This document shows positions 7,966-17,415 of a DNA stretch of 64,000 bases, piece by piece. Source of the DNA: JAMCRM01 sp035561075 (GTDB lineage: Bacteria > Acidobacteriota > Terriglobia > Bryobacterales > Bryobacteraceae). Within the stretch, counting starts at the first letter, position 1. Every line of letters begins with the position of its first letter. The stretch covers positions 62,001 through 126,000 of the forward strand of contig DATMYF010000182.1 of NCBI GenBank assembly GCA_035561075.1. The letters are read 5' to 3'. Position numbers and translations under genes: made by a program. Below the pieces are notes generated by a model. It ran no database searches, had not been told where the DNA came from, and saw only the letters and a list, made by a program, of their open reading frames with translations.

Positions 7966-10900
7966 TCAGCGTGACGGCACGGTCCATGTCCCCATGGCTG
8001 TGTAGCCAGCCGTGGCACCGGCCTTGTCGCTCACGTAAGAATACACGTCTTTCGCACCGCTCCACGCCGGAAGGAATGTGGTCGGCACCGTCAAGGTCAG
8101 CTTCTTACCTGAAGCCTTGGCCGTAGCTCCGGCCGCGGTGATACTGCACTGGCTGTTTTGCTGAGTGGAATTGGTTCCCAATCTCATCGCCGGCTGCCAA
8201 GCGAGCGTGGAAGGCGTGTCGTCATACGAGAGCCGGATGCTGTTGGTCGCCCGATTGTAATGTACCCAGCACGTGTTTGCGCCATTTGTATAACTGCTGT
8301 TGATCATGAAGTAGGCGTCCGTTATATCCGCATACCCATTGCCATCGGTGTACGTGAATGCAAATGCCTGGCGCAGACCGGTGCCTTGCGCGGGAGACAC
8401 TGTGCCGACTCGCGGCGGCTGATTCACCACGGTGACCGGCTCTGATTGCGTCGTCGCAGACGCATTGGCCGACTGGCCGGAAGTGTTCCCGGACGCATCG
8501 TAGGCTGCGACCGAATACGAGTAAGACGTGGAGGGCGCCAAACCGGTATCAGTGTAGTTCGTTCCGGACGTGACCTCCGCGACCCGTACTCCGCCCCGAT
8601 ATACCGTGTACCCAGCGACTCCTACGTTATCGATTGATGCATTCCACGACAGGTTGATCTGTGTCGAGGATGCGGCAGTCGCCGCAAGCCCCGTTGGAAC
8701 CGAAGGCGCGGTAGTGTCGAGCTGCGCTGGCTCCGCCACGGTCCAGGAGGCTGCGACCGTGTAACCCGCCGAGACGCCGGCTTTGTCCCTTGCGTAGACG
8801 TAGATATTCTTCAAGCCGCTCCACGCCGGCATAAACGTCACAGGCACCGATACCGTCAGGGTGTCGCCGGACCCGGCGATTCTGGCGCCGGCCGGATCGA
8901 TCCCGCACTGGCTGTTTTGCTGTGCGGCGCCGCTTCCGAGCGGTACCGGCGGCTGCCATGTCAGGGTAGTGGGGGTATCGTCGTACGAGAGCTGAAGCGT
9001 ATTGTTCGCCAGATTATAGTGGAACCAGCATGTGTTCGTGCCGTTCGTATAACTCGCATTGATCATCGCATAGGTATCTGTGATATCTGCACGCCCGTTC
9101 GGATCGGTGAACGAGAACGTAAAGACTTGGCTGGCGCCCGAGCCGGAAGCAGGAGAAACCGGACCGAGTTGCGGCCCCTGGTTGGTGCTGTCGGCTTGCG
9201 TGGTTGCCGACACGCTGGCGGACGGTCCGGACGTGTTGGCCGCCGCGTCGTAAGCGGCCACGGAGTATGAGTAGGAGGTAGCTGGCTGCAAGCCGCTGTC
9301 CGGGTACGAGGTACCGGAGCTGACTGTGGCGATCTGCGTGCCATCGCGATACACCCGGTAGCCGCTCACCCCCACGTTATCGACAGATGCGGCCCAGGAA
9401 ACCGTGATCTGCGTGGCACTCGTCGCGGTGGCGCTAAGGCCGGTTGGTATCGAAGGCGGGGTCACATCGGGAAGGGCGCCGCCGGCATTGTCGAGGATAG
9501 CTACCCTTTGCGCCGGAACCGTGAACGTATTGCTATTGAGGGTGAAGAAGGCTCCCGAAACCAGGTTGGGATTCGAGACTGCCAACATATCTACGCCGTT
9601 GATATCGCGAAAACGGCTTACTTCGATGCGGGAGGCCGCCGGGATGCCGCTCAGATTCAGCCCTTTGTTCGCCAGGTATACCGGCCGCCGTTGCCACCAG
9701 TTAACCCGCTGGCGCTCTGAGACGATCGCATCGAGTACTATATTGCTGGAACGGGGCCTGAACTCTATCCGTGCCCCGGTCAAAAGAATCTGGCGTTCTA
9801 TGCCATAGTTACAGGCGCCATTGGCGCACCATGTCGAATAGTCGCACCCGGAAGGCGTGGCCGTTCCCCAGAACTGGCCATCGTCGTTGGATGCTCCCCA
9901 ATAGATCATGCGGTCATTGAGCATATACCGGACAAAAGGCGGAAACGTCGTAGTGACGGTATTCTCCGGTGTCTTGTGGGGCGCCCCGCAGTAGTTTGCG
10001 CCTGCCAACGACCCGCTCACCAGCGCTGGAATCGGGTATACGTCGACGATGCCTTCGCCGAGGGCATCCTTGGATATCACGCCGTTATTGAACAGAGTCA
10101 CGATTTGCGCCGGATCTCCCCAGTACTCGCGAGCCAGTGTGTCGAAGTAATAGGAGTTCGCGCCGTAACTCTGATTGGCGCTGTTGTAGGCTGTAAACCA
10201 GTTCACGCCCTCCGCGGTATCGAGGTAGCGTCGAGGGCCGTCGCTGTAATACTCGGAGTACGGTGCGGAGTAGTAACCGCCATGATAACCGTTGGACACG
10301 ACGGTGTTGCGCAGCCAAGTCGGGAGAGTGGGCAGGAACCGGCCATCCATGTCCGGCAAGGTCGAATAGTACCGATAGGTAATTAAATCGATACCACAGC
10401 AACTGCCACCATACGGGCTCATTTGACCCCACATCAGCAACCACGGGTAAAGTGCCTTATTCGGCTCCCACGCGTTCGCGATCGTGGTCGTGTCCGGATA
10501 ACCCTGGAGTTGAAGGTTCAGCATTCCCTGGCCGTCCCACATCCAGGACGGATAAGTAAGTTTTCCCATACTGGAATCCAGCCAGGCCTTATAAAGATCG
10601 AGCGCTTTCTGCCAGGGGACGTCGCCGACGGCGGCGTTCCCGGTCACCGTTGCGATCAGCGCCTGATAAGATATCGAGCCCCCGACCGGAACGACCTTGT
10701 CATATCGCAGCACCATGCGTTGAGCGGCGTACTGCGGAGCGACGGTTTTCGGAGGCCAGTTGATTGCGGCGACGATCTTTGCGCTGGCCGGATCGGCCAT
10801 CACAGTTAACGGAGCGGCGATTGGTCCAGGATACAGCGACCCGTACCAGCCCCAGTCCTGGTTGCGATTGGTCGCTTTCTCGGTCCTGCCCATAAGATTG

Positions 10901-11238
10901 GGATAGTAATAGATGTCGTTACTGATATCACTGTCCAGCGGAGAACGTTGCGATTGCCACGGGAAGTATTGAGTGGCGAGCGCTTGCTTAACTCCGGTGA
11001 TATCCAGTTTCCACCGGCCGCCTCCGAGGTCCGTGATTGTGGCATTCAATAAGGGATCGCTGACGCTGTATTGGGTCGGGCTTACCTGAGTATAGCTGGA
11101 AAATACACGGAAGCCCCCGTCACTTGTGGTGACCGCAAACTCTGGAGGGGCCGCAAAAGCTGTGGCCGTTAAGAGGCCGAAGAGAGCTACAACAAACAAT
11201 GAGAACTGGAGTGCGCGCACAAAGACCGTGAACTTCAT
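7966..11238 (-). CDS. Large secreted multi-modular protein: glycosidase-like domain, two FnIII domains, two Solibacter-type modules
   Basis: A protein of 1,090 residues starting at ATG 11238, with AAGGAG ten bases upstream and a clear signal peptide (VRALQFSLFVVALFGLLT, cut near AFA-APPEF). The order is: glycosidase-like domain (about 30-590, paralogous to the protein at 5241-7043), fibronectin type III (593-684), extracellular module (685-839), second FnIII (840-938), second module (939-1090). The FnIII domains show TPPSIPTGLSATATS and YSYSVAAYDA. The candidate catalytic blocks NSYYFDTLAREYWGD and WGASNDDGQFWG match the paralogue. FnIII domains in such proteins act as spacers, so this looks like a secreted enzyme tethered to, or acting on, a polymer. 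The substrate is unknown. An open frame upstream of 11238 lacks signal-peptide character. Confidence 0.75.
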   Translation of the reverse strand: MKFTVFVRALQFSLFVVALFGLLTATAFAAPPEFAVTTSDGGFRVFSSYTQVSPTQYSVSDPLLNATITDLGGGRWKLDITGVKQALATQYFPWQSQRSPLDSDISNDIYYYPNLMGRTEKATNRNQDWGWYGSLYPGPIAAPLTVMADPASAKIVAAINWPPKTVAPQYAAQRMVLRYDKVVPVGGSISYQALIATVTGNAAVGDVPWQKALDLYKAWLDSSMGKLTYPSWMWDGQGMLNLQLQGYPDTTTIANAWEPNKALYPWLLMWGQMSPYGGSCCGIDLITYRYYSTLPDMDGRFLPTLPTWLRNTVVSNGYHGGYYSAPYSEYYSDGPRRYLDTAEGVNWFTAYNSANQSYGANSYYFDTLAREYWGDPAQIVTLFNNGVISKDALGEGIVDVYPIPALVSGSLAGANYCGAPHKTPENTVTTTFPPFVRYMLNDRMIYWGASNDDGQFWGTATPSGCDYSTWCANGACNYGIERQILLTGARIEFRPRSSNIVLDAIVSERQRVNWWQRRPVYLANKGLNLSGIPAASRIEVSRFRDINGVDMLAVSNPNLVSGAFFTLNSNTFTVPAQRVAILDNAGGALPDVTPPSIPTGLSATATSATQITVSWAASVDNVGVSGYRVYRDGTQIATVSSGTSYPDSGLQPATSYSYSVAAYDAAANTSGPSASVSATTQADSTNQGPQLGPVSPASGSGASQVFTFSFTDPNGRADITDTYAMINASYTNGTNTCWFHYNLANNTLQLSYDDTPTTLTWQPPVPLGSGAAQQNSQCGIDPAGARIAGSGDTLTVSVPVTFMPAWSGLKNIYVYARDKAGVSAGYTVAASWTVAEPAQLDTTAPSVPTGLAATAASSTQINLSWNASIDNVGVAGYTVYRGGVRVAEVTSGTNYTDTGLAPSTSYSYSVAAYDASGNTSGQSANASATTQSEPVTVVNQPPRVGTVSPAQGTGLRQAFAFTYTDGNGYADITDAYFMINSSYTNGANTCWVHYNRATNSIRLSYDDTPSTLAWQPAMRLGTNSTQQNSQCSITAAGATAKASGKKLTLTVPTTFLPAWSGAKDVYSYVSDKAGATAGYTAMGTWTVPSR

Positions 11239-11769
11239 ACGATCAGGGCTCCTTATCGAAAAGTTGGATGAATCCTGAGGGGACCGCGCACACCTTGCGC
11301 TACACAAACAGGTGGTGCGTCCCGAGTACCAGTGCGCGATAGACAGTCGCGCCGGGCGCCCGCCGCGTTGACAGACGGCAGAGCCGGACAGACACATGGA
11401 CGACGTTAGCTAGGGAGTATCGGGCGCAAGATCAATACGAAGCGGAGCGAGAGGGCAACGTGAACGCGATCTACAGCATGGTGTCTTGCCGAAGCAAGCT
11501 CACAAGATGACGATAACGAATGAAACAGACGGTGTCAAGTGCGATGTGCTAATTGTAACAAATCGGTCGCGAACATGCCATAATTGCGCGTTTACGAGTT
11601 GGTTACGTTAAGACACATCGCGATACTTCCTTACGCTACATCGAACCGAATATGCTGTATGGACCGTAGCGAAGACTTGGGTCGCGGCGCATTCGGCTAC
11701 TACCACGCGCCCAGGCAATTTCCGTCGCACTCGGAACGGACTAGGGCCCCACGCACGCCGGAGACGCAC
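11239..11769. other. Non-coding gap between divergent genes
   Basis: This stretch separates the start of the large secreted protein (minus) from the start chosen for the AMP-forming ligase (plus), so it should hold both promoters. Bases 11584-11769 are open in the ligase frame, but the encoded residues do not resemble that family. I see no RNA gene, clear terminator or convincing consensus promoter. Confidence 0.5.
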
Positions 11770-13299
11770 ATGTTTGTACAGGACGGGTTGGAACGGCACG
11801 CTTCGGAGCGGCCGGACAAAGTTGCGCTGGTTTGTTGCGGACGGCGCCTGACCTATTCTGAAATCAACCGGATGGCAGACCGGCTTGCGTCCGCGCTCAA
11901 ATCCCGCGGCCTGAAGCGGGGCGATCGAGTAGTCATCTTCCTCCCAAACAGCATCGAAGCCGTGGTCGGCATATACGCCATCCTCAAAGCCGGGGGAGTG
12001 TTCGTCCCCATCAACTATTCGACAAAATTCGACAAGCTGTCTTATATCGTCGAGAACTGCCAGGCGGCTGGATTACTTACGGACGCTAGGGCAGCGGCCC
12101 AGGGGACCGTATCGAAGTTGGCTGCGGCGCATCCGCAACTGAGGATCGCCGTCATCGCAGGCGGGTCTTCTGCAAACGCGGATGGAATCGGCATCTCGTT
12201 CGACGCAATCCAGGAGACCTTCGCCCCCACCCGCCCGGCGAGGCACTGTATCGACCTGGACCTCGCGTGTCTTGTCTACACATCAGGCAGCACGGGGGAG
12301 CCTAAGGGCGTGATGTGCGACCACGGGAACGTGGTGTTCGCAGCAGCGTCGATCATCAGCTACCTCGAGAACACGGAGAAGGACGTGGTCATCGGCGTCC
12401 TGCCGTTGTCATTTGACTACGGTCTATATCAGCTTTTGATGACGTTCTTTTTCGGGGGCACACTGGTCCTGGAGAGCACCTTCGCGTTTCCCGCTGCAAT
12501 TCTGCGCCTCGTTGGGGAGGAGCGCGTCACGGGCTTACCGGGCGTCCCAACAATCTTCGCGGCGCTGCTGCAGATGCGACTGAGCGAGTTCAACCTTTCC
12601 AGCCTGAGATACATAACGAATACGGCCGCGGCTCTTCCCGCCAGCCACATCGCACAACTTCGCGCGGCGTTCCCTGGCGTAAAGGTCTATTCCATGTACG
12701 GTCTTACGGAAACGAAAAGGACCCTGTATCTTCCGCCGGAGCAGTTGGACGCACGGCCCGGGTCGGTAGGGATCGCCATACCGGGCACGGAGGTCTGGCT
12801 GGAAGACGCCGAAGGTGGGAAACTGGGGCCCAACAGTGTGGGTGAACTCGTGGTTCGCGGGCGGCACGTAATGCGTGGCTACTGGGGAGCCACGGCGGCC
12901 ACTGAAGAGCGCTTCCCCCCCGGTCCACTGCCCGGCGAGAGGGTGTGCCGCACCGGTGACCTGTTCCGCATGGATAGCGAAGGTTATATGTACTTCGTCG
13001 GACGCAAGGACGACATTATCAAAACCCGAGGTGAGAAGGTTTCGCCGAAGGAGGTCGAGAACGTTCTGCATGATATGGATGGCGTGTTCGAAGCGGCTGT
13101 CGTCGGCATGCCGGATTCCATACTGGGCCAAGCCATAAAAGCCGTGCTGGTAGCAGACACTTCGCGTGTTACGAAAGCCGCTGTAATGGCGCATTGCCGC
13201 GCCCGCCTCGAGGATTTCATGGTCCCGAAAGCGATAGAGTTTCGCGATGAGCTGCCTAAGACCAGTTCAGGGAAAGTGCTGAAGAGGGGGCTCGCCTGA
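11770..13299 (+). CDS. AMP-forming acyl-CoA/acyl-acid ligase
   Basis: A 509-residue member of the adenylate-forming superfamily. It activates a carboxylic acid as acyl-AMP and passes it to CoA or a carrier thiol. Visible motifs are the P-loop YTSGSTGEPKG (170-180), YGLTE, the YxxTGD-type block CRTGDLFRMD, and the catalytic Lys in PKTSSGKVLKR (Lys502). It resembles the ligases of exosortase/polysaccharide loci, but the substrate cannot be assigned. ATG 11770 has GGAG eight bases upstream and begins MFVQDGLERHASERPDKVAL, the usual start. Its TGA overlaps the next ATG (TGATG), coupling it to the amidotransferase. No acyl carrier protein gene is visible in the window. Confidence 0.8.
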   Translation: MFVQDGLERHASERPDKVALVCCGRRLTYSEINRMADRLASALKSRGLKRGDRVVIFLPNSIEAVVGIYAILKAGGVFVPINYSTKFDKLSYIVENCQAAGLLTDARAAAQGTVSKLAAAHPQLRIAVIAGGSSANADGIGISFDAIQETFAPTRPARHCIDLDLACLVYTSGSTGEPKGVMCDHGNVVFAAASIISYLENTEKDVVIGVLPLSFDYGLYQLLMTFFFGGTLVLESTFAFPAAILRLVGEERVTGLPGVPTIFAALLQMRLSEFNLSSLRYITNTAAALPASHIAQLRAAFPGVKVYSMYGLTETKRTLYLPPEQLDARPGSVGIAIPGTEVWLEDAEGGKLGPNSVGELVVRGRHVMRGYWGATAATEERFPPGPLPGERVCRTGDLFRMDSEGYMYFVGRKDDIIKTRGEKVSPKEVENVLHDMDGVFEAAVVGMPDSILGQAIKAVLVADTSRVTKAAVMAHCRARLEDFMVPKAIEFRDELPKTSSGKVLKRGLA

Positions 13300-15302
13300 T
13301 GTGTGGCATTGCGGGAATCGTCCATGCGGTGGAGTCCGGCGGCGTACTGGATCACTCCCATATGCGCCGGATGCTCGGAATGCTCCGGCACCGGGGTCCC
13401 GATCAGTTCGGGATCTACGAGGACACGAGCGCCACCCTCGGCAGCGCCCGTTTGAAAATCATCGATCTCGACGCCGGCCAGCAGCCGATCTCGAATGAAG
13501 ACGGCAGCCTCTGGGTGGTCTTCAACGGAGAGATCTTCAATTATGTCGAACTTAGAAACGATTTGACGTTGCGCGGACACGCATTCAGCACCCATACCGA
13601 CACCGAAGTGCTGATTCACCTCTTTGAGGAGTACGGGGTCGAGTGTGTGAAGCGGCTCAACGGTCAGTTCGCTTTTGCGATCTGGGACAATGCGGCGCGT
13701 TCCCTCTTCCTCGCACGCGACCGCCTCGGCGTTCGGCCGTTGTTTTACACCCGGCTGAATCGCTCTTTGTTGTTCGCATCCGAGGCCAAAGCGCTGTTTA
13801 CGCATCCGGATCTGGACGCGCGGCTGGACCCGGTCGCGCTGGAACAGGTGTTCGTTTACTGGAGCACCCTTCCCGGGCGTACAATCTTCGATGGAATACA
13901 TGAACTCCCTCCGGGGCACTTCCTGACGTACGCGGATGGACAGGTTGAACTCCGCTCTTATTGGGAGATTTCATTTCCGCCCGCCGCCGAAACCGTGACC
14001 GCCGGCCGCCTGTCCGAGAGCGAATACCTGGAAGAATTTTCGGAACTGCTGACGGACGCAACCCGCGTCAGGTTGCGCGCGGACGTGCCTGTCGGCGCCT
14101 ATCTGAGTGGGGGTTTGGACTCCTCGATCATCGCGAGCATCGTCGCGAACGGCAGCGCTTCGGAACTGGCGACCTTCTCCGTATCATTCGAGGATGAAGA
14201 CTTCGACGAGAGCGGCTTTCAGCAACGAATGGCCCGGCTGCTAGGCACCCGGCACGAGGTGGTGCACGCGAGGCACGCCGACATCGCGCGCGTCTTCCCG
14301 GAGGTCGTCTGGCACACCGAGATTCCCATCACACGCACCGCGCCGGCTCCCATGTTCCTCTTGTCGCGGCTTGTCCGCGACTCGGGTTTTAAGGTTGTGC
14401 TCACGGGGGAAGGCGCCGACGAATTTCTAGCCGGGTACGATGTCTTCAAGGAGGCCGCCGTGAGGCGGTTTTGGGCGCGGCGTCCGCAATCGAAACTGCG
14501 GCCCATGCTGCTCAGGCGTCTTTACGCGGATATCGCAGGGCTCGCCGCTACGAGCACGCCGTTTATCACTGAATTCTTTCGCCCCGGTCTGGCCGAGGTC
14601 CGCTCGCCTTACTACTCCCACCTGGTGCGATGGCGTAATAATGCCCGCACGCGACGCTTTTTGTCCGAGCATATCATTCAGTCGGCTGCTCGCAGCGGCG
14701 GTGGTGGTCTCCCAGGCTTGCCGCCCGCGTTCCACACGTGGGGCGCCCTCCAGCAGAGCCAGTTTCTGGAAGCCGGCATATTTCTTCCGCAGTACCTGTT
14801 ATCGTCGCAGGGCGATCGCATGGCGATGGCGAACTCGGTGGAAACACGCCATCCGTTCCTGGACTACCGGCTCGTTGAATTCTGCAACCGGCTGCCCTCG
14901 ATCCTGAAGCTGAGGGGTCTCAGGGACAAGCGCGTCTTGCGGCAGATGGGAGCGAAGCTTCTGCCGAGTGACATATGGCAGAGGCCGAAGCGTCCTTATC
15001 GTGCTCCGATCCACCGCAGTTTCTTCGGGCCATCCACTCCCGAGTACGTTCATGAAATGCTCTCACCGCGCCGGCTCGACTCCGCGGGGCTGTTCAGATC
15101 AGCGGCCGTGCAGTCACTCGTCAAAAAGGTGCAAAGCGGAATGGCGCTGGGCGAAACGGATGACATGGCGCTCGCAGGTATTCTATCTGCGCAGTTGCTC
15201 CACTACCAGTTTGTTTCAGACTTCCACCCGGCTCCGCCGCTCTCGGACCGGGATGATATCAAAATACGCGGCGGCCGGCTTGCCGGCTCTGGGGTGTCAT
15301 GA
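13299..15302 (+). CDS. asnB: Asparagine synthase (glutamine-hydrolysing)-type amidotransferase
   Basis: A 667-residue class II glutamine amidotransferase. Cys2 after the initiator Met (MCGIAGIVH) is the Ntn nucleophile that frees ammonia from glutamine. RHRGPDQFG and NGEIFNY line the glutaminase site. The synthetase domain has the PP-loop SGGLDSS (270-276), so it activates a carboxylate with ATP. The protein is slightly longer than housekeeping AsnB. Relatives in polysaccharide and secondary-metabolite loci amidate sugars or other acids rather than aspartate, so the true substrate is open. It is translationally coupled on both sides, by TGATG with the ligase and ATGA with the NadE-like gene. 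Confidence 0.85.
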   Translation: MCGIAGIVHAVESGGVLDHSHMRRMLGMLRHRGPDQFGIYEDTSATLGSARLKIIDLDAGQQPISNEDGSLWVVFNGEIFNYVELRNDLTLRGHAFSTHTDTEVLIHLFEEYGVECVKRLNGQFAFAIWDNAARSLFLARDRLGVRPLFYTRLNRSLLFASEAKALFTHPDLDARLDPVALEQVFVYWSTLPGRTIFDGIHELPPGHFLTYADGQVELRSYWEISFPPAAETVTAGRLSESEYLEEFSELLTDATRVRLRADVPVGAYLSGGLDSSIIASIVANGSASELATFSVSFEDEDFDESGFQQRMARLLGTRHEVVHARHADIARVFPEVVWHTEIPITRTAPAPMFLLSRLVRDSGFKVVLTGEGADEFLAGYDVFKEAAVRRFWARRPQSKLRPMLLRRLYADIAGLAATSTPFITEFFRPGLAEVRSPYYSHLVRWRNNARTRRFLSEHIIQSAARSGGGGLPGLPPAFHTWGALQQSQFLEAGIFLPQYLLSSQGDRMAMANSVETRHPFLDYRLVEFCNRLPSILKLRGLRDKRVLRQMGAKLLPSDIWQRPKRPYRAPIHRSFFGPSTPEYVHEMLSPRRLDSAGLFRSAAVQSLVKKVQSGMALGETDDMALAGILSAQLLHYQFVSDFHPAPPLSDRDDIKIRGGRLAGSGVS

Positions 15303-16294
15303 CTTTCAGCCGACAATCACTTGAAATCAACGCGCCCGCCGAAGCGGAACGGCTATCTTCGTTGCTCGTCCGAACCGTGCGACAGGAGTGGCACCGTAAC
15401 GGGGCGGTCATCGGTCTCAGCGGGGGGGTGGATTCGTCCGTCGTCCTGGCTCTGTGTGTGCGCGCCTTTGGGCCGGAACGGGTGAGGGCGATCGTAATGC
15501 CGGAGCGCGATTCCGACCCGGAGAGCGAGACGCTGGCTCGCGAGGTTGCCTCGAACTACGGAGTGGAGCCTCTCGTCGAGAACATTACAACCGCCCTGGA
15601 CGGATTCGGCTGCCATCGCCGACGGGACGAGGCCGTTCGCTGGTTCTTCCCGGACTATGACCCGGCGAGTGGATGGAAAGTGAAGATTGCGTTGTCTACG
15701 GACGTGCTCGCCGGTGAGATGTTGAACGTTTTCCTCCTGACCGTCATTCGGCCGGATGGTGTCGCGCTCAGTAAGCCACTGGGGCCGAAGGAATTTCGCC
15801 AGGTTGTCGCGGCCTCGAATTTCAAGCAGCGGACCCGGAGCGCTTTCCTCTACTACCACGCGGAACTGTCCAACTACGCTGTCGTCGGAACGGCAAACAA
15901 GAACGAATACGATCTGGGCTTTTTTGTGAAGCACGGCGACGGGGGCGTTGACGTGCAACCGATCGCCCACCTCTTTAAGACGCAGGTCTATCAACTTGCG
16001 GAGTTCCTCGGTGTTCCAGAGGAAGTGCGAGTACGCCCGCCCACAACCGATACTTACAGCGCACCGATCACACAGGAAGAGTTCTTCTTCAGGCTCCCTT
16101 TCAGCACCATGGACTTACTTTGGTACGCGATGGATAAAGGCGTCGCGGTTGCTGATGTCGCACGCCTTACGGATCTCTCTGAGGCGCAAGTCATCAGGGC
16201 CCAAAACGACATCATACGCAAGCGGCGCGCCACCGAGTATCTCCGGCTTGAGCCGATCGCTTTCGGATCCTCCGCCGTAGCAACGACGGTATGA
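15299..16294 (+). CDS. NadE-like ammonia-dependent amide synthase
   Basis: A 331-residue N-type ATP pyrophosphatase of the NAD synthase family. The PP-loop is LSGGVDSS (40-47). The region around GTANKNEYDLGFFVKHGDG and the Lys/Thr-rich LFKTQVYQLAEFLGVP match NadE. It lacks the nitrilase-type glutaminase domain, so it needs free or delivered ammonia. It has an insertion near residues 105-165 compared with small NadE proteins. A housekeeping role in NAD synthesis is possible, but its tight coupling to an AMP-forming ligase and AsnB suggests a dedicated amidation step. It may be fed ammonia by AsnB, which is an inference. Confidence 0.75.
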   Translation: MTFSRQSLEINAPAEAERLSSLLVRTVRQEWHRNGAVIGLSGGVDSSVVLALCVRAFGPERVRAIVMPERDSDPESETLAREVASNYGVEPLVENITTALDGFGCHRRRDEAVRWFFPDYDPASGWKVKIALSTDVLAGEMLNVFLLTVIRPDGVALSKPLGPKEFRQVVAASNFKQRTRSAFLYYHAELSNYAVVGTANKNEYDLGFFVKHGDGGVDVQPIAHLFKTQVYQLAEFLGVPEEVRVRPPTTDTYSAPITQEEFFFRLPFSTMDLLWYAMDKGVAVADVARLTDLSEAQVIRAQNDIIRKRRATEYLRLEPIAFGSSAVATTV

Positions 16295-16573
16295 CTGCCG
16301 GTATTGACTGCTCAATAGGCTAGTGTCCAGTACGGCAGGCCTGGGACCGAACCGAGGTAACCCCGCCTACTAGACAGGTGCTCTGTCCCGATGCCGGCCT
16401 GCGCCTAAACGTAGGGAGTCGACTCGTTGCTTTGCTGACGGTCCGAGAAACGCCTGATTCGCATTAGCTCGTTGCCATCGAACGGAGCGATCCGGCCGGG
16501 CCGAAGGCGGTGGCTGGCCACCGCCAGTATGAGCAGGGAAAGACATAGCATCAACACGGCTCTACCCCTCGGA
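16295..16573. other. Intergenic gap at the border of the accessory region
   Basis: Convergent gap after the NadE-like gene. It contains a small hairpin, TATTGA-CTGC-TCAATA at 16302-16317, without a T-tract. There is also a 9-base CTAGTGTCC at 16320-16328 that resembles an IS630 end but has no partner. Nothing else is recognisable. Confidence 0.4.
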
Positions 16574-17203
16574 TTATCGCCTGGGCGCGCCGGCAAGCAA
16601 CAAAGACAGGCCGTCCGCTGCCGTCGGCGAGTCCTTCGGAACGCAGACGGACGCCGCGTCCGAAATCCGTCGCGCCTCCTGGTCTTTCTTCGTCCGCCAT
16701 GCGCGGAACAAATCCTGCTGCCGGGCCACCTGGTCGAGGTTGCCTTGAATGCGGCTTATGTGCTGAGCGGTGATCCGATCGAGCTCCGCCTGAATCCTGC
16801 GATTCTCATCGATTTTGATCGCCTCGAAGGCCTTAAGCTTTGCCTCGTGCGCCTCTTCGTGGTCGTTCAGCGCCCGCTGACGCACTATGGCATCCTGCAG
16901 AAGATCATCCACTTCCACGCCCGCCGCATCGAGCGCCATCATCAGGGAGCAGCGCCTTACTTCCGGTGACATGCCGTCCAGATGCGGGCTGTTTGCCATC
17001 TCGGCGACCTTCAGGATACTGTAGGCCGTGCTGGATGGGCGCGTCGGTGCCCCACGGTAAATCTCCTCAAAAGAAGCGAGCTCCAGGTCGGTTTGCGGCC
17101 GCGCCTCTACCAGGGCCGGCGCGGAGCGCTCCACCGGAGCCTTCTCTACGGCGGTCTCCTCGGAAGCCCCTTCATAACCCATTGCGAACAGTTTTTTCAA
17201 CAT
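16574..17203 (-). CDS. Hypothetical protein with a coiled-coil region
   Basis: A protein of about 209 residues that I do not recognise by family. It starts at ATG 17203 (MLKKLFAMGYEG) with GGAG six bases upstream. After an Ala/Pro/Glu-rich stretch comes a folded-looking segment (FEEIYRGAPTRPSSTAYSIL, MSPEVRRCSLMMALDAAG). A long charged helix region rich in Glu, Arg and Gln follows (about 110-185) and probably forms a coiled coil. It has no signal peptide and is probably cytoplasmic. It lies downstream of the lpd-lipB-E2 set on the same strand, but a strong hairpin separates it from them. Confidence 0.6.
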   Translation of the reverse strand: MLKKLFAMGYEGASEETAVEKAPVERSAPALVEARPQTDLELASFEEIYRGAPTRPSSTAYSILKVAEMANSPHLDGMSPEVRRCSLMMALDAAGVEVDDLLQDAIVRQRALNDHEEAHEAKLKAFEAIKIDENRRIQAELDRITAQHISRIQGNLDQVARQQDLFRAWRTKKDQEARRISDAASVCVPKDSPTAADGLSLLLAGAPRR

Positions 17204-17367
17204 GCGACACTCCATATCAACGATTTCTGGACCTGAGCTGGAACCGCCCAGCGGCAGCATGACGCTCCCGCGGGTGTCTTCCATTTCCGGCAGATCACTT
17301 CGTTGGTAGGATCGGCAGAGTCGCCCAATTGCTATAGGGCTCACAAGGCGCTTTTTGAAGAACGGGG

Positions 17368-17394
17368 GCCCCCTCCCCGCTGGGGGAAGGGGGC
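17368..17394 (-). terminator. GC-rich hairpin after the E2 gene
   Basis: The arms GCCCCCTCCCC and GGGGAAGGGGGC face each other across a short loop, with one bulge. The hairpin lies 22 bases beyond the E2 stop codon. On the minus strand it is followed by a weak T-containing stretch (GTTCTTC), so it may end or slow transcription. Confidence 0.4.
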
Positions 17395-17415
17395 AAATTG
17401 GCTACAATTTGGACG

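Noticed and set aside
11584..11769. N-terminal extension of the AMP-forming ligase
   Set aside because: The frame is open, but the residues do not resemble the family. ATG 11770 has a good ribosome-binding site and a typical ligase start.
16320..16328. CTAGTGTCC resembling an IS630 end
   Set aside because: Only nine bases match, the inner part of the repeat is absent and there is no second end or transposase fragment nearby.
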